From: Pseudomonas putida
GTDB taxonomy: Bacteria > Pseudomonadota > Gammaproteobacteria > Pseudomonadales > Pseudomonadaceae
NCBI RefSeq assembly: GCF_030159595.1
Contig: NZ_BSKJ01000006.1
Location: 1-64,000, forward strand
Length of the DNA: 64,000 bases
Direction of reading: 5' to 3'
Shown: positions 7,850-17,081 of the stretch, piece after piece
Position numbering within the stretch: the stretch's first letter is position 1
Layout of the letters: each line of letters starts with the position of its first letter
Position numbers and translations under genes: made by a program
The notes under the pieces: model-generated
What the model was told of the DNA's origin: nothing
Databases searched by the model: none
Seen by the model: only the letters and a program-made list of their open reading frames with translations

Positions 7850-9824
7850 GGGCTTCCTCCTGCCAGCGGCACCACTTGCCCCAGCTTTTCTGCAATTGCA
7901 GCACCGCACCTTCGGCCAGCCGCAGCGGGTCGCTGGCTGGCAGCCGGCGCAGGGCGGAAATGAATTGTTCACTGGCGGCATCCAGGCGCTGCCCGCGCCC
8001 AGCGGCAGGCCCTTTGGCCAGTACCACCTCCAACTGCTGCAAGTACTCACGCTCGGCTCGCCCCAAGGGGGCCTGGGCGACCGCCAGGCACATGCGCAGG
8101 TGCACCAGTTCATCACCAATATCCAACCCATGCAGGCCGTCGTCCCAGCGCTTGCGCTCGCCTTCCGGTAATTCACTGGCATGCCGCGCCAGTTGCATCA
8201 GGCGGTCGGCCATCCGCCCGCCAAACCAGCTGTCGGCCCCACGCAGGTCACGCCGGGTCAGGCGCACCAGGTCACTTTGGGTGGCCGCGCGCAGGCGCCG
8301 GCCCAGCCAGGCCGGGTGGCGAAACACCAACAAACGAAAGGCCATGACCGCTGCAGACACACCCACCAGCATGGCCAAGGCACTGTTCAGCAGGGTCGCC
8401 ACGCCAAACTGCATGGCGTTGAGCGGCGACACCAGCACAATGAAGTGCAAGCAATAGGAGGTGGCCGTGGCCCCGGTACGCGGGTGGGCCATGCCCAGCG
8501 CGCCAAGAAACAGCGGCACCCCCATGCCCAGGCAGAGCATGGCGAAGCTGCTCCATTGCGGCAGCACAATCTGACCCACCAGAAAAGCAGCAGGTATGGC
8601 CAGGAAGATCCCGCGCAAAAAACTCAAGCCAATCTGCGCGCCGTTCTCACGGCTGGCAAACAGGCTACAGACTACGCAGGTCAGCACCAGGCCACCCGGC
8701 GCCGAAGGCCAGGCCGTGGCCAACCAGAACCCGCTCATTACCAGAAAGGCCAGCGCGCTGCGCGAACCAAACAGTAAGGCCAGCGACCAGTCGCGGTGCG
8801 CAGCCAGGCCTTGGGACACATCCTTGGGCGCCCTGCCCGCTTCCACATCCTCCAGCGCCTGGCTGGCGGCCATGGCGTAATCCAGCAGCAGGGCCATGCG
8901 CGCCAGGCAGAAGTGCTCCGCCGGACTGATCTGCTCATCGTGGGCGGCATCCCAGATACGCTGGCGCAGCAGTAACAGGCCGGGCTTGTCGGGTTTGCCC
9001 AACAGTGTGCGCACTTCGTGCAACCAGGGCGCCAAGTGCTCAGCCTCCCGCTCATCCAGTTGCCGCCACTGACGGCGCACCGAACGAGAGATACGCAACA
9101 GCACCATCAGCTTCTGGCTAAGGCCACGAATGGCACGGGCACGCTGGCGCCCGCGGTTACCTTCAAACCAGGCATGTTCGCGCTGGCTGTCGATGGCAAC
9201 GATGCGCCCCAGGCTTTCCAGCAGGCCTTTGCGCGCCTCGTCCTCGCCGCCCAGCATGGCACTGGCGGCCTGCAGGCCGTTCTGCCAGGCCTGCCGCGCC
9301 TGCCCGCCCAGTTGCTGCTCGACCCGCATGGGCCAGAGCAAGGCACTGCTGGCGGTGGCGCAGAAAATGCCCAGGCAGATCTCGGTGCAGCGCGCCACCG
9401 CCTGGTCGAACACCTGCAGCGGATGGTCGATGGCCGGCAAGGCGATGATGGCTGCGGTGTAGCCAGCCAGCACGAAGGCATAGGCCCAGGCGCTACGTAG
9501 CTGTGTAGAGGCGGCGGTGCACAGGGCCAGCCAAAGGGCCAGGGTGAGCAGGAACAGGCCAGGGGTCTGGGCGAACAGGCCGATGAACAGTACCGACATG
9601 ACGGTACCAACCAAGGTGCCAGCCAGCCGCGCCAGGCCTTTCTGCACCACCATGCCTGACAGCGGCTGGGCAACGATGAAGGCGGTCATCAGTGCCCAGG
9701 CTGGTTGCTCCAGGCCCCAGCGCATCGCCAGCCACAACGCCAGGCCGCCACCGAGCAGGGTCTTGATGGCGAACTTGAGGGCGAGACTGCTGGGGGCAAA
9801 CAGGGCCTGGAGGGTGATGGGCAC
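7836..9824 (-). CDS. FUSC-family efflux permease (AaeB-like)
   Basis: A 662-residue inner-membrane protein with the duplicated layout of FUSC transporters: one bundle of hydrophobic helices at about residues 10-170, a long soluble region (about 180-345, with ARAIRGLSQKLMVLLRISRSVRRQ), a second bundle at about 350-510 and a soluble C-terminal tail. The length matches AaeB (about 655 aa). With the DUF1656 protein and the HlyD adaptor it forms a three-gene leftward operon for export of aromatic acids or related weak acids. No LysR-type regulator, the usual partner, is encoded beside it in this window. Confidence 0.85.
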   Translation of the reverse strand: MPITLQALFAPSSLALKFAIKTLLGGGLALWLAMRWGLEQPAWALMTAFIVAQPLSGMVVQKGLARLAGTLVGTVMSVLFIGLFAQTPGLFLLTLALWLALCTAASTQLRSAWAYAFVLAGYTAAIIALPAIDHPLQVFDQAVARCTEICLGIFCATASSALLWPMRVEQQLGGQARQAWQNGLQAASAMLGGEDEARKGLLESLGRIVAIDSQREHAWFEGNRGRQRARAIRGLSQKLMVLLRISRSVRRQWRQLDEREAEHLAPWLHEVRTLLGKPDKPGLLLLRQRIWDAAHDEQISPAEHFCLARMALLLDYAMAASQALEDVEAGRAPKDVSQGLAAHRDWSLALLFGSRSALAFLVMSGFWLATAWPSAPGGLVLTCVVCSLFASRENGAQIGLSFLRGIFLAIPAAFLVGQIVLPQWSSFAMLCLGMGVPLFLGALGMAHPRTGATATSYCLHFIVLVSPLNAMQFGVATLLNSALAMLVGVSAAVMAFRLLVFRHPAWLGRRLRAATQSDLVRLTRRDLRGADSWFGGRMADRLMQLARHASELPEGERKRWDDGLHGLDIGDELVHLRMCLAVAQAPLGRAEREYLQQLEVVLAKGPAAGRGQRLDAASEQFISALRRLPASDPLRLAEGAVLQLQKSWGKWCRWQEEAHGVA

Positions 9825-9948
9825 GAGGCGGACCTTGCGGGGGATGGTCTTGTAGAAAAGATAGACAATGGGGAGCAGGATAAAGTGGAAATGATTAATT
9901 AGCTAGCTACGCATCTTTATCGAAGTGAGGCGAAACACAAATCCCAGG

Positions 9949-9976
9949 CAAAAAAAATGGGCGACCGTAGTCGCCC
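9949..9976 (-). terminator. intrinsic terminator after the CcoM-like gene
   Basis: On the minus strand, GGGCGAC - loop TACG - GTCGCCC is followed by a run of eight T with one A. It lies 33 nt beyond the stop of the small gene at 10009-10125 and so ends that short transcript, separating it from the FUSC operon. Confidence 0.85.
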
Positions 9977-10008
9977 TAAATGCCTTGCGTGCTCGTGTAC
10001 CCGGAAGG

Positions 10009-10125
10009 TCAGCGCGGCTTGCGCTTGTTCGAGTCCTTCCAGATGAAAATGCCCAGACCTGCAAAGAAGGCGACCATCAACCCGACTGTTACCACACCGG
10101 CGATAACCACGTTGTCGAAGAACAT
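10009..10125 (-). CDS. ccoM: 38-aa single-helix membrane protein, probable cbb3 oxidase subunit CcoM
   Basis: The ORF encodes 38 residues, MFFDNVVIAGVVTVGLMVAF followed by FAGLGIFIWKDSNKRKPR: a short N-terminus, one transmembrane helix and a basic tail. Size and sequence agree with my memory of CcoM, the small accessory subunit of the cbb3-type cytochrome c oxidase of Pseudomonas stutzeri. Support comes from a strong ribosome-binding site (GGGGAGG), its own terminator at 9949-9976 and a perfect Anr/FNR box at 10193-10206 placed as for a class II oxygen-responsive promoter. The main cco operon is not in the window. The ATG at 10125 is the only start with a good ribosome-binding site. Confidence 0.65.
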   Translation of the reverse strand: MFFDNVVIAGVVTVGLMVAFFAGLGIFIWKDSNKRKPR

Positions 10126-10192
10126 GCTGGCCTCCCCATTCGTTTGCCGTTGTCCGATGGATGCAAGGTAACCAATGTGGAGGCGGGGGAAA

Positions 10193-10206
10193 TTGATCAG
10201 GATCAA
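10193..10206 (-). promoter_or_regulatory. Anr/FNR box and class II promoter of the CcoM-like gene
   Basis: TTGATCAGGATCAA is a perfect match to the Anr/FNR consensus TTGAT-N4-ATCAA. On the minus strand a -10-like TACCTT (10165-10170) begins exactly 22 nt after the box, which places the box centre at about -41.5, the class II activation position. The predicted transcript would start about 35 nt before the small gene's ATG at 10125. Low-oxygen induction is therefore expected. Confidence 0.8.
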
Positions 10207-10260
10207 TGGTGCCCGGGGCCGGGCACACGAGGCGGGTGCAGGGTTGACCTGCATCAAGTT

Positions 10261-10422
10261 TCAACGTTTCTTTGGCTTGCCCTTGGGCTTCTTTTTCTTG
10301 CTAGTGCTCAACGGCAGGGCCTGCTCGAACGCGTTGCGCATTTCGTTCAGGCGCTTTTCCTTGAGGTCGTGGACGCGCTTGGCGCGTTCGGCATCGAAAT
10401 CGATGAGGTTGTCTTGGCTCAT
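10261..10422 (-). CDS. 53-aa Lys-rich hypothetical protein
   Basis: A short open frame of 53 residues beginning MSQDNLIDFDAERAKRVHDL. The first part is a charged amphipathic helix (AERAKRVHDLKEKRLNEMRN); the end is strongly basic (TSKKKKPKGKPKKR). There is no membrane segment. The amino-acid use is protein-like and the ORF fits snugly between the gene at 10490 and the Anr promoter, but the ribosome-binding site is weak (GAG about 6 nt before ATG). I do not recognise a function; a nucleic-acid-associated role for the basic tail would be a guess. Confidence 0.55.
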   Translation of the reverse strand: MSQDNLIDFDAERAKRVHDLKEKRLNEMRNAFEQALPLSTSKKKKPKGKPKKR

Positions 10423-10489
10423 GGGTGGGCTCGACGATCAACTGAGACTTGCATGATGAAGCCAGGCGCAGGCGCTGACCAGCCCTGCG

Positions 10490-10819
10490 TCAGACTTCGA
10501 TGTCCACCAGCAGCCCCTGGCGCACATGCTCCCCCATCAACGGGGCCACCGGCACCGTGTTGTCGGCGTTGACCTCGTCACCCGGTACGGCACTGTAGCG
10601 TTCCTGGTCGCCCTTTTGCCGACGTTGCTGCTGGCGACGCTGCTCGTCACGCAACAACAGTGCCTGCTCCTGCGGGTCGCGCTGCTGCTTGAGGTCGATG
10701 GCACTTTCGCCGGACGTAGGCTGGGCCGGTACTACCGGCTTGATGTCGGGGGTTGGCTTGACCGGATCCTGTTGCGAGGTTACCGGGGCGGCACTGAGCG
10801 GAATGATCGGCGGCAGCAT
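10490..10819 (-). CDS. hypothetical disordered Pro/Gln-rich protein, 109 aa
   Basis: A 109-residue protein beginning MLPPIIPLSAAPVTSQQDPV, preceded by a good ribosome-binding site (AGGAG, 9 nt). It is rich in Pro, Gln, Arg and Asp with a central Gln/Arg block (DEQRRQQQRRQKGDQERY) and has no signal peptide or membrane helix, so it is probably cytoplasmic and largely disordered with one helix. I do not recognise a characterised family. It lies between a Lys-rich short gene and a lipoprotein gene on the same strand. Confidence 0.6.
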   Translation of the reverse strand: MLPPIIPLSAAPVTSQQDPVKPTPDIKPVVPAQPTSGESAIDLKQQRDPQEQALLLRDEQRRQQQRRQKGDQERYSAVPGDEVNADNTVPVAPLMGEHVRQGLLVDIEV

Positions 10820-10882
10820 GGACGTTCTCCTATGCCCCCTGTATCGGCAGGCGCGGGTTTACCTTGATGTCATGGACAACGT

Positions 10883-11578
10883 TTACCCGGCGTCGTCGTC
10901 AGGCTCGTCGTCACTTGGCGGGCTGGCTTCGCTCCAGGGCCGCTTGTAAACCTGCTGCCAGACCGCATCCATATGATCGCGCAATACTTGCGGCGCGGTT
11001 TTCAGCGAGGCGCTGTCCTCGCGCTCGCCACCGACAGGTTCCTCGCCCGCTGGCGTAATCAGCGACTGGCCGGTAATGGTGTAGCTGGCCTGCCCCTCAC
11101 GCATTTCGATAGCAATGTCGTGCGGGTCGATGCCACCGCCACAGAAGGCATGGCTAGCCACTGTCACCTCGGCCACGCCGTCCTTGTTCAGGTCGCTGAC
11201 ATCACTGACGTCAGTATAGAAATCCACATCCAGATCCAGCCCCGGGCAGGTGGTTTCCTGCTCGATCTGCCAGCGCGCCTTGAACGCATCGCTTTCGGCA
11301 GCACGCCCGTACAGCGTGGCCTTGAGCACCACCTTGTCCACTTCCTGTTCGCTTTCCGGGTCGCTGGCCTGGCCATCGCTGCGGCTCAATACCAGCAAGC
11401 CTTCGCCGTCGCGGTCACGAAAGTGCACGCTCTTGATCGGCGTCTGCACGCCCAGGACCTCAAGTTGGTCCATCGGGATGGCGGGCAAGGTCTCGAAGTT
11501 TTTCTGCTCGCAGGCGGCCAGCAGCAGCAGGCTGCCCGCGGCCATGGAAGCGCTGATCCAGCGGTGCTTGGCAGACAT
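10883..11578 (-). CDS. hypothetical lipoprotein, 231 aa
   Basis: The N-terminus is a lipoprotein signal: basic start (MSAKHR), hydrophobic core and lipobox LLAAC with the modified cysteine near residue 23. The residue after Cys is Glu, so outer-membrane sorting is expected. The mature part is acidic and includes an FG-GAP-like segment, SDLNKDGVAEVTVASHAFCG, and paired cysteines that could form a disulfide. The C-terminus is very acidic (SDDEPDDDAG). No enzyme motif is visible. It is divergent from rapA, with 162 bp between them. Confidence 0.7.
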   Translation of the reverse strand: MSAKHRWISASMAAGSLLLLAACEQKNFETLPAIPMDQLEVLGVQTPIKSVHFRDRDGEGLLVLSRSDGQASDPESEQEVDKVVLKATLYGRAAESDAFKARWQIEQETTCPGLDLDVDFYTDVSDVSDLNKDGVAEVTVASHAFCGGGIDPHDIAIEMREGQASYTITGQSLITPAGEEPVGGEREDSASLKTAPQVLRDHMDAVWQQVYKRPWSEASPPSDDEPDDDAG

Positions 11579-11740
11579 ATGGATGCGGTGCCCTCGTCGG
11601 CTGCACAGTGCGAGGCAATGAAACGGCTAGACTGACTTACTTCCTGTTGTCGTTCGGCACCTTTCGGTGCGTTCGCACTTTGGTCTGACCGGCCGATCCG
11701 TTAACATAATCGGCTTTTTCATCGCGGGAGTTCAGGCAGT

Positions 11741-14587
11741 ATGGCGCAGCAGTATCAACCGGGGCAACGCTGGATCAGCGACAGCGAAGCAGAGCTCGGC
11801 CTGGGTACCATCCTGGCGCAGGATGGCCGCCTGTTGACCGTGCTCTACCCGGCCACTGGCGACACCCGTCAGTATTCCCTGCGCAATGCGCCGCTGACCC
11901 GCGTGCGTTTCTCGCCAGGTGACCAGATCACCCACTTCGAGGGCTGGAAGCTGACCGTGCGCGAGGTCGAGGACATCGACGGGCTCATGGTGTACCACGG
12001 CCTGGACGGGCAGAACCAGCCGCGTACCCTGCCAGAAACCCAGCTGTCGAATTTCATCCAGTTCCGCCTGGCCAGCGACCGCCTGTTCGCCGGGCAGATC
12101 GACCCACTGTCGTGGTTCAGCCTGCGCTACAACACCTTGCAGCACACCAGCAAGCAGATGCAGTCGGCGCTGTGGGGCCTGGGCGGTTGCCGCGCGCAAC
12201 CGATCGCCCACCAGTTGCACATCGCCCGCGAAGTTGCCGACCGCAGCGCCCCGCGCGTATTGCTGGCCGACGAAGTGGGCCTGGGCAAAACCATCGAGGC
12301 CGGCCTGGTGATTCACCGCCAGTTGCTGTCGGGCCGCGCAAGCCGCGTACTGATCCTGGTGCCGGAAAACCTCCAGCACCAGTGGCTGGTGGAGATGCGC
12401 CGCCGCTTCAACCTGCAGGTCGCCCTGTTCGATGCCGAACGCTTCATCGAAAGCGACGCCAGCAACCCGTTCGAGGACGCCCAGCTGGCGCTGGTTGCCC
12501 TGGAATGGCTGGTCGACGATGAAAAGGCCCAGGATGCCTTGTTTGCTGCGGGCTGGGACCTGATGGTGGTCGACGAAGCCCACCACCTGGTCTGGCACGA
12601 AGACCAGGTCAGTGCCGAATATGGCCTGGTCGAACAACTGGCCCAGGTGATCCCGGGTGTGCTGCTGCTTACCGCCACCCCCGAACAGCTTGGCCAGGAC
12701 AGCCACTTCGCCCGCCTGCGCCTGCTGGACCCCAACCGTTTCCACGACCTGGCCGCCTTCCGGGCCGAGAGCGAGCATTATCGCCCGGTGGCCGAAGCCG
12801 TGCAGGAACTGCTTGATGAAGGCCGCCTGTCGTCCAAGGCTCACGCCACCATCCAGGGCTTCCTGGGTGCCGAAGGCGAAGCCCTGCTGGCCGCAGTCAG
12901 CGACGGTGACAGCCAGGCCAGCGCGCGCCTGATCCGCGAGCTGCTGGACCGCCACGGCACCGGCCGTGTGCTGTTCCGTAACACCCGCGCAGCGATCCAG
13001 GGCTTCCCCGAGCGCCAACTGCACCCCTACCCACTGGCCACACCCGAGCAATACCGCGACCTGCCAGCCGGCGAGCATGCCGAGCTGTACCCGGAAGTCG
13101 CCTTCCAGGCACAGGGTGAGGTTGCCGATGACGAACGCTGGTGGCGTTTCGACCCACGCGTCGACTGGCTGATCGATACCCTGAAGATGCTCAAGCGCAC
13201 GAAAGTTTTGGTGATCTGCGCCCACGCCGAAACCGCCATGGACCTGGAAGACGCCCTGCGCGTGCGCTCGGGCATCCCGGCCTCGGTGTTCCATGAAGGC
13301 ATGAGCATCCTCGAACGCGACCGCGCCGCCGCCTACTTCGCCGACGAAGAGTTCGGCGCGCAGGTGCTGATTTGTTCCGAAATCGGCAGCGAAGGCCGCA
13401 ACTTCCAATTCGCCCATCACCTGGTGATGTTCGACCTGCCAGCACACCCGGACCTGCTCGAACAGCGCATCGGCCGCCTTGACCGGATCGGTCAGAAGCA
13501 CACCATCCAGTTGCACATCCCGTACCTGCAGGACAGTCCGCAAGAGCGCCTGTTCCAGTGGTACCACGAAGGCCTCAACGCCTTCCTCAACACCTGCCCC
13601 ACTGGCAACGCCCTGCAGCACCAGTTCGGCCCGCGCCTGCTGCCGTTGCTGGAAAGTGGCGAAAGCAAGGCCTGGGACAGCCTGGTGGCTGACGCCCGCA
13701 ACGAACGCGAACGCCTGGAGGCCGAACTGCACACTGGCCGTGACCGCCTGCTGGAGCTCAACTCCGGTGGTGCCGGCGAAGGCCAGGCGCTGGTCGAGGA
13801 AATTCTTGAGCAGGACGACCAGTTCGCCCTGCCGATCTACATGGAAACCCTGTTCGACGCCTTCGGCATCGATAGCGAAGACCATTCCGAGAATGCCCTG
13901 ATCCTCAAGCCGAGCGAGAAGATGCTCGACGCCAGCTTCCCGCTGGGCGACGACGAAGGCGTAACCATCACCTACGACCGTGGCCAGGCGCTTTCGCGCG
14001 AGGACATGCAATTCCTCACCTGGGAACACCCGATGGTGCAAGGCGGCATGGACCTGGTGCTGTCCGGCTCGATGGGCAACACCGCCGTGGCGCTGATCAA
14101 GAACAAGGCGCTCAAACCGGGCACCGTGCTACTCGAACTGCTGTTCGTCAGCGAAGTGGTGGCACCGCGTAGCCTGCAACTGGGCCGCTACCTGCCGCCG
14201 GCGGCACTGCGCTGCCTGCTCGACGCCAACGGCAACGACCTGGCATCGCGCGTGGCCTTCGAAACCCTCAACGACCAGCTGGAAAGCGTGCCGCGCGCAA
14301 GCGCCAACAAGTTCGTCCAGGCCCAGCGTGATGTGCTGGCCAAGCGTATCAGTGGCGGTGAGGAGAAAATCATGCCGACTCACGTCGAGCGTGTGGCCGA
14401 AGCCCAGCGCCGCCTGGCGGCGGAGGCCGACGAAGAGCTGGCCCGCCTGGTCGCACTGCAAGCGGTCAACCCGAGTGTGCGTGACAGCGAAATCGACGCG
14501 CTGCGCAAGCAGCGTGAAGATGGCCTGGCAATGCTGGAAAAAGCCGCCCTGCGCCTGGAAGCCATTCGGGTGCTGGTAGCAGGCTGA
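11741..14587 (+). CDS. rapA: RNA polymerase-associated ATPase RapA (HepA)
   Basis: A 948-residue Swi2/Snf2-family ATPase that binds RNA polymerase and recycles it after transcription. The N-terminal Tudor-like region ([20 protein letters not shown]) is followed by the helicase core: Walker [14 protein letters not shown] at about residues 175-187, DEAHH at about 279, TATP motif III, and in the second RecA lobe [12 protein letters not shown] and [11 protein letters not shown] (motif VI). The C-terminal third contains the RapA spacer and C-terminal domains. The length matches E. coli RapA (968). A GGGAG ribosome-binding site lies 10 nt before the ATG. Confidence 0.97.
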   Translation: MAQQYQPGQRWISDSEAELGLGTILAQDGRLLTVLYPATGDTRQYSLRNAPLTRVRFSPGDQITHFEGWKLTVREVEDIDGLMVYHGLDGQNQPRTLPETQLSNFIQFRLASDRLFAGQIDPLSWFSLRYNTLQHTSKQMQSALWGLGGCRAQPIAHQLHIAREVADRSAPRVLLADEVGLGKTIEAGLVIHRQLLSGRASRVLILVPENLQHQWLVEMRRRFNLQVALFDAERFIESDASNPFEDAQLALVALEWLVDDEKAQDALFAAGWDLMVVDEAHHLVWHEDQVSAEYGLVEQLAQVIPGVLLLTATPEQLGQDSHFARLRLLDPNRFHDLAAFRAESEHYRPVAEAVQELLDEGRLSSKAHATIQGFLGAEGEALLAAVSDGDSQASARLIRELLDRHGTGRVLFRNTRAAIQGFPERQLHPYPLATPEQYRDLPAGEHAELYPEVAFQAQGEVADDERWWRFDPRVDWLIDTLKMLKRTKVLVICAHAETAMDLEDALRVRSGIPASVFHEGMSILERDRAAAYFADEEFGAQVLICSEIGSEGRNFQFAHHLVMFDLPAHPDLLEQRIGRLDRIGQKHTIQLHIPYLQDSPQERLFQWYHEGLNAFLNTCPTGNALQHQFGPRLLPLLESGESKAWDSLVADARNERERLEAELHTGRDRLLELNSGGAGEGQALVEEILEQDDQFALPIYMETLFDAFGIDSEDHSENALILKPSEKMLDASFPLGDDEGVTITYDRGQALSREDMQFLTWEHPMVQGGMDLVLSGSMGNTAVALIKNKALKPGTVLLELLFVSEVVAPRSLQLGRYLPPAALRCLLDANGNDLASRVAFETLNDQLESVPRASANKFVQAQRDVLAKRISGGEEKIMPTHVERVAEAQRRLAAEADEELARLVALQAVNPSVRDSEIDALRKQREDGLAMLEKAALRLEAIRVLVAG

Positions 14588-14604
14588 TTCCATCGGTCTC
14601 GTGC

Positions 14605-14637
14605 AGGAGCAGCCCATCGCGACACGGGGCTGCTCCT
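14605..14637. repeat. short inverted repeat of the GGAGC-ATCGCGACAC family
   Basis: AGGAGCAGCCC (14605-14615) and GGGCTGCTCCT (14627-14637) are perfect 11-bp inverted arms around an ATCGCGACAC-type loop, 18 nt after the rapA stop. The same core (AGGAGC, ATCGCGACAC) makes up the much longer inverted repeat at 36574-36691, so both belong to one dispersed repeat family. It could also serve as a transcript-end hairpin, but no T-run follows. Confidence 0.7.
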
Positions 14638-14816
14638 ACAGGGATCGCACAACGGGCTAGACCTATATTCCTGGCTGCGATCACACTGATAACCAAATCG
14701 TAGAAATCAATGTGCCATTAGTCAGGAAGGCTTAAATACTCCTTCCTATACTGCCTCTGGACAGTCTGCACAGGGTTGTAGCGCAGACGAGTGAAAACTC
14801 GATCAAGAGGCATTCC

Positions 14817-17081
14817 ATGGAATGGCTGGGGCTGCAACTGTTCGCCGACTTGCCGGCAACCGGGCGTATCGTCATTGATTGCCGCCATGAACCGTTCCAG
14901 GTTCTGCTCGCTTATTTCGTTGCCTGCGCGGCCTGCTTCGCCACGCTCGACATGGCCGAGCGACAATCCCACAGCCCCGAACCTACCGCCCACCGCCAAT
15001 GGAACATGCTAGGCGCTTGCTGCCTGGCAGGTGGCATCTGGGCCATGCACTTCATCAGCATGCTGGCCTTCCAGGCACCGGTGGAAGTGCACTACGACGT
15101 TTCCCTGACCATTCTTTCCCTGCTCATCGCCCTGGCCGTAGCCTGGCTGGCCATGCACAGCCTAGAACGCACACAAATGCGCACGCACCACGTTGTGCAA
15201 AGCACAGTGCTGATTGGCCTGGGCATCATCCTCATGCACTTTGTCGGCATGGCCGCGATGGAAACCGGTGCCGTCCAGCATTACCAGACCGGCCTGCTGC
15301 TGGCCTCTGCCGCCATTGCCCTGCTCACCAGCCTGGCCGCGCTGTGCCTGGCCCGATACTTGCGCAAGGGTAGCGGCACCCTGAATCAGGCCATGAAGTA
15401 CTGCGCCAGCCTGCTGATAGCCGGCGGTATCGTCGCCACCCACTTCACCGCGATGTCAGCCATGACCCTGGTCATCCCCGCCGACACCGCACTGCGGCTG
15501 CCTTCTGGAGACAACAGCCTGCAACTGGCGCTGGGCATCGGTTTCATCACCCTGCTGATCAGTGGTGCCAGCATCAGTGCCGCGCTGGCCGACAAGAAGC
15601 TGCAAAGCAAGGAACACGACCTGCGCCGGGTCAGCATGCTGCTCAGCCAGCTGGACCAGGCCCGCGCTTCGCTGCAACAAGCGGCGCACTACGACGCGCT
15701 GACCAACCTGGTCAACCGCCGTGGCTTCAACCAGGTGTTCGCCGAGCGCCTGGCCGAACACCTGGCCAGTGAAAGCCGCCTGGCGGTGATGTTCCTCGAC
15801 ATCGACCATTTCAAGCGTATCAACGATAGCCTCGGCCATGACGCCGGTGACGAGTTGCTCAAGGTGATCGCCAACCACATCAAGGCCGCCACCCGCAGCC
15901 AGGACCTGGTCGCGCGCTTCGGGGGCGACGAGTTCTGCATCGTTACCAGCCTCAATAACCGCGACGAAGCCCGCCATCTGGCCCAGCGCATCATGCAACG
16001 GATGAAGGAGCCGATCGACCTGGGTGGCCGGCGCATGGTCATGACCACCAGCATCGGCATCAGCATCTTCCCAGACGACGGCACCTGCGCCGAAGAGCTG
16101 CTCAAGCATGCCGACCTGGCCCTGTACCAATCCAAGGACAACGGGCGCAACAGCCTCAACTTCTTCAACGACAGCCTGAAGGCCCAAGCTTCGATTGCCT
16201 TGCAACTGGAAGAGGAACTGCGCCTGGCCCTTCTCGAAGAGCACGGGCTGTGCGTGCATTACCAGCCGATCTTCGACCTGCGTAGCGGGCAGGTGGCCAA
16301 ACTGGAAGCCCTGGTGCGCTGGCAGCACCCACAGCATGGCCTGCTCGGCCCCGAACGCTTTATCGGCATTGCAGAGGCCAACGGCCTGATCATCGACCTC
16401 GACCTGTGGGTGCTGCGCCACGCCTGCACCGACCTGGCCCACCTGCAACGCTACGGCTACGGCGACTTCAAGGTTACGGTCAACTGCTCGGCCGTGACCC
16501 TCAGCCACGACGAGCTACCCAACGAAGTGGAAAAGGCGCTGTTCCACGCCGGGCTCGCCCCCCGCCAACTGGAACTGGAGGTGACCGAGAACGCCCTCAT
16601 GGGTGATATCCAGCGCACGGTCAACCTGCTCAAGCGCGTTCGCGCCCTGGGCGTGGCGCTGTCGATCGATGATTTCGGCACCGGCTACTCGTCTCTGGCC
16701 TACCTCAAGCGCCTGCCGCTGGATGTACTGAAGATCGACCGCACGTTCTTGCAGGATGTACCGGGTAGCCAGAAGGATCGCGAAATCGTCCAGGCGATCA
16801 TCATCATGGCGCATACGCTGCACTTGCAGGTGGTCAGTGAGGGTGTAGAGACCGCGGAACAGCAGGCGTTCCTGGACGCCCACGGCTGCGACTACCTGCA
16901 GGGATACCTGCTGGGTCGCCCGGCACCACTGGCCGAGCTGCGACCGCTACTGGAGCGGCTGCAGCGTCAGAACGGCGTACTCAACCCTTGTTACGGTAAA
17001 GCTCAACCAGTGTCGCCGGATCTTTTTGCAGGTAACCCTGGCTACCGTGCAGGCGCATCAATTGCGCGGCGAGGCCACTGA
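14817..17081 (+). CDS. MHYT-GGDEF-EAL cyclic-di-GMP enzyme
   Basis: A 754-residue inner-membrane protein. The N-terminal MHYT sensor (about residues 25-255, seven hydrophobic helices) shows the repeated Met-His signature as MHFISM, MHFVGM and THFTAM; this domain is thought to bind copper and sense a diatomic gas. Then comes GGDEF (FGGDEFCIV, with an RSQD I-site five residues upstream) and EAL (LEALVRWQHP; DDFGTGYSSLAYL). Key residues of both enzymatic domains look intact, so it may make and break c-di-GMP. Its 3' end overlaps the converging gene by 101 bp; the last ~35 codons (after LQRQNGVL) look unlike an EAL domain and are an extension into that overlap. Confidence 0.9.
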   Translation: MEWLGLQLFADLPATGRIVIDCRHEPFQVLLAYFVACAACFATLDMAERQSHSPEPTAHRQWNMLGACCLAGGIWAMHFISMLAFQAPVEVHYDVSLTILSLLIALAVAWLAMHSLERTQMRTHHVVQSTVLIGLGIILMHFVGMAAMETGAVQHYQTGLLLASAAIALLTSLAALCLARYLRKGSGTLNQAMKYCASLLIAGGIVATHFTAMSAMTLVIPADTALRLPSGDNSLQLALGIGFITLLISGASISAALADKKLQSKEHDLRRVSMLLSQLDQARASLQQAAHYDALTNLVNRRGFNQVFAERLAEHLASESRLAVMFLDIDHFKRINDSLGHDAGDELLKVIANHIKAATRSQDLVARFGGDEFCIVTSLNNRDEARHLAQRIMQRMKEPIDLGGRRMVMTTSIGISIFPDDGTCAEELLKHADLALYQSKDNGRNSLNFFNDSLKAQASIALQLEEELRLALLEEHGLCVHYQPIFDLRSGQVAKLEALVRWQHPQHGLLGPERFIGIAEANGLIIDLDLWVLRHACTDLAHLQRYGYGDFKVTVNCSAVTLSHDELPNEVEKALFHAGLAPRQLELEVTENALMGDIQRTVNLLKRVRALGVALSIDDFGTGYSSLAYLKRLPLDVLKIDRTFLQDVPGSQKDREIVQAIIIMAHTLHLQVVSEGVETAEQQAFLDAHGCDYLQGYLLGRPAPLAELRPLLERLQRQNGVLNPCYGKAQPVSPDLFAGNPGYRAGASIARRGH

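Noticed and set aside
11732..14041. Long open frame on the minus strand inside rapA (about 769 codons)
   Set aside because: It lies wholly opposite rapA, has no ribosome-binding site or domain, and shows the Gln/Val/Gly-rich composition typical of antisense frames in GC-rich genes.
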